Source: an uncultured Duncaniella sp. (GTDB lineage: Bacteria > Bacteroidota > Bacteroidia > Bacteroidales > Muribaculaceae). From it: 14,345 nucleotides of DNA. Location of the stretch: NCBI GenBank assembly GCA_910577335.1, contig CAJTMJ010000059.1, positions 1 to 14,345 of the forward strand, given 5' to 3'. Positions 13,592 to 14,345 of the stretch are shown here, piece after piece. Both the position numbers and the translations under genes were made by a program. The notes under the pieces were generated by a model. It was not told the DNA's origin and did not search any database. It saw only the letters and a list, made by a program, of their open reading frames with translations. Position 1 is the first letter of the stretch, and each line of letters starts with the position of its first letter.

Positions 13592-14299
13592 ATGTCACAA
13601 CAAGAAGACGACCTCAGGGCGTTGGCGAAGATTATGGATCTTCTCCGCGCCGTCAGCATAGCAATCGTTGTAGGCAACATCTATTGGTTCTGCCGTGAAC
13701 TTGTGGATGGATGGGGATTCCATGCCGAGACAATGAAAGTGCTGACTAATTTCAATGAAGCCTGCGGAATGTTTCGCAACCCGTGGAACGCCAAATGGTG
13801 GGCTTTGCTCTTTCTCGGACTGTCGTGCTTAGGCTCACGAGGAGTCAAAAACGAGAAAATACAGTGGAGCCACATCTGGATTCTACTCAGTGTCGGAGCT
13901 GTGCTATTCTTCATGAACTGGTGGATGCCGGCTTTACATTGGAACTACACCTATATTATATGTACCGCCATAGGCTACATCTGTATGCTGATGGGCGGTG
14001 TGTATATGAGCCGACTCCTTAATAATAATATGATGGATGACCGCTTCAACGAGGAGAATGAATCCTTCATGCAGGAAACACGTCTGCTGGAGAATGAGTA
14101 TTCCGTAAATCTGCCTACACGCTTCTACTATAAGAAGAAGTGGAACAAAGGGTGGATAAATATCGTGAATCCGTTTCGCGCCTCGATTGTGCTCGGCACT
14201 CCCGGCTCCGGTAAGTCGTATGCTGTAGTCAACAACTTCATTAAACAGCAGATAGAGAAAGGATTCGGACTCTATCTGTATGACTACAAATATGTGTGA
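13592..14299 (+). CDS. mobC: MobC coupling protein, 5' part only (VirD4-like), interrupted
   Basis: The frame gives 235 residues of a coupling ATPase that normally has several hundred more. About four hydrophobic segments are seen, near 20-35, 69-83, 95-112 and 119-140. A cytoplasmic stretch (about 145-195) with a basic KKKWNKGWINIVNPFRASIV precedes Walker A GTPGSGKSY (about 202-210). GLYLYDYKY (about 226-234) follows, where the family usually continues with a Pro-Asp-containing segment. Instead there is one Val codon and a TGA. None of the three plus-strand frames after 14293 resumes coupling-protein sequence, so this is not a simple point stop. The break coincides with a group II intron-like GTGTG. 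If the intron splices, the gene may be functional. Confidence 0.85.
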   Translation: MSQQEDDLRALAKIMDLLRAVSIAIVVGNIYWFCRELVDGWGFHAETMKVLTNFNEACGMFRNPWNAKWWALLFLGLSCLGSRGVKNEKIQWSHIWILLSVGAVLFFMNWWMPALHWNYTYIICTAIGYICMLMGGVYMSRLLNNNMMDDRFNEENESFMQETRLLENEYSVNLPTRFYYKKKWNKGWINIVNPFRASIVLGTPGSGKSYAVVNNFIKQQIEKGFGLYLYDYKYV

Positions 14300-14345
14300 C
14301 GTGAAAAGTTGCATCAGTGGCTGTCAGCCGTTCACTCAGAGGAGT
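14294..14345 (+). mobile_element. Probable 5' end of a group II intron inserted in mobC
   Basis: The coding sequence of mobC ends after TAT (14291-14293), and the next bases are GTGTGAC, matching the group II intron 5' consensus GUGYG. The following bases (GTGAAAAGTTGC) and a stem AGTG-GGCT-type hairpin (AGTGGCT 14316-14322 with AGCC 14326-14329 and CACT 14333-14336) are compatible with the start of domain I. Only 52 bases lie in the window, so neither the intron-encoded reverse transcriptase nor domain V can be seen. Another kind of insertion remains possible. Confidence 0.55.

Noticed and set aside
14294..14299. Simple nonsense mutation or frameshift in mobC
   Set aside because: None of the three plus-strand frames after 14293 resumes coupling-protein-like sequence within the visible 52 bases.

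Overview
The window is the core of a conjugative element of the CTnDOT type found in Bacteroidales. It is probably an integrated ICE, but no integrase, att site or partition/replication gene is visible. A bacteroidete host is supported by recognisable TraA to TraN family proteins, the MobA/MobB/MobC set, and promoter boxes of the Bacteroides form (TAnnTTTG with an upstream TTTG) in place of E. coli-like -35/-10 boxes. No species can be named from sequence alone.

Layout. (1) Positions 1-55 look like one end of an IS3-family (IS150-like) insertion sequence, which cuts traN after residue 117. (2) Positions 48-10799, all on the minus strand, form one tightly packed tra operon. In transcription order it reads traA, traB, traC (DUF3408 proteins), traD, traE, traF, traG, two very small membrane-protein genes, a DUF3876-like gene, traI, traJ, traK, traL, traM and broken traN. 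Many junctions are ATGA or TAATG overlaps. (3) Positions 10800-11880 are about 1.1 kb without a convincing gene. They hold a striking tetranucleotide-phased array, several palindromes, a divergent promoter pair and hairpins that make a candidate oriT. (4) Positions 11881-14299, plus strand, hold the mob operon: mobA (relaxosome accessory protein), mobB (relaxase) and the first 234 codons of mobC (coupling protein). (5) Positions 14294-14345 look like the 5' end of a group II intron interrupting mobC just after the Walker A region.

How it works together. MobA and MobB would process oriT, MobC would bring the relaxosome to the channel, and TraE to TraN would build the type IV secretion channel: VirB2-like TraE, VirB3-like TraF, VirB4-like TraG, VirB6-like TraJ, VirB8-like TraK, VirB10-like TraM and VirB9-like TraN. 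TraA is a ParA-type ATPase and TraB/TraC have ribbon-helix-helix-like domains, so these three resemble a partition-type complex.

The most unusual signal is in 10829-11228. There about 100 consecutive 4-bp words follow the strand-symmetric pattern R-N-N-Y. All 19 AATC/GATT words that I located there share one 4-bp phase. This is not coding, because stops interrupt the frames checked, and it lies directly upstream of traA. I suggest it is a centromere- or operator-like platform for the TraA/TraB/TraC set, or a structured tra leader. That role is inference; the periodicity is directly visible.

Transfer competence is doubtful. traN is broken by the IS, and mobC depends on splicing if the intron call is correct.
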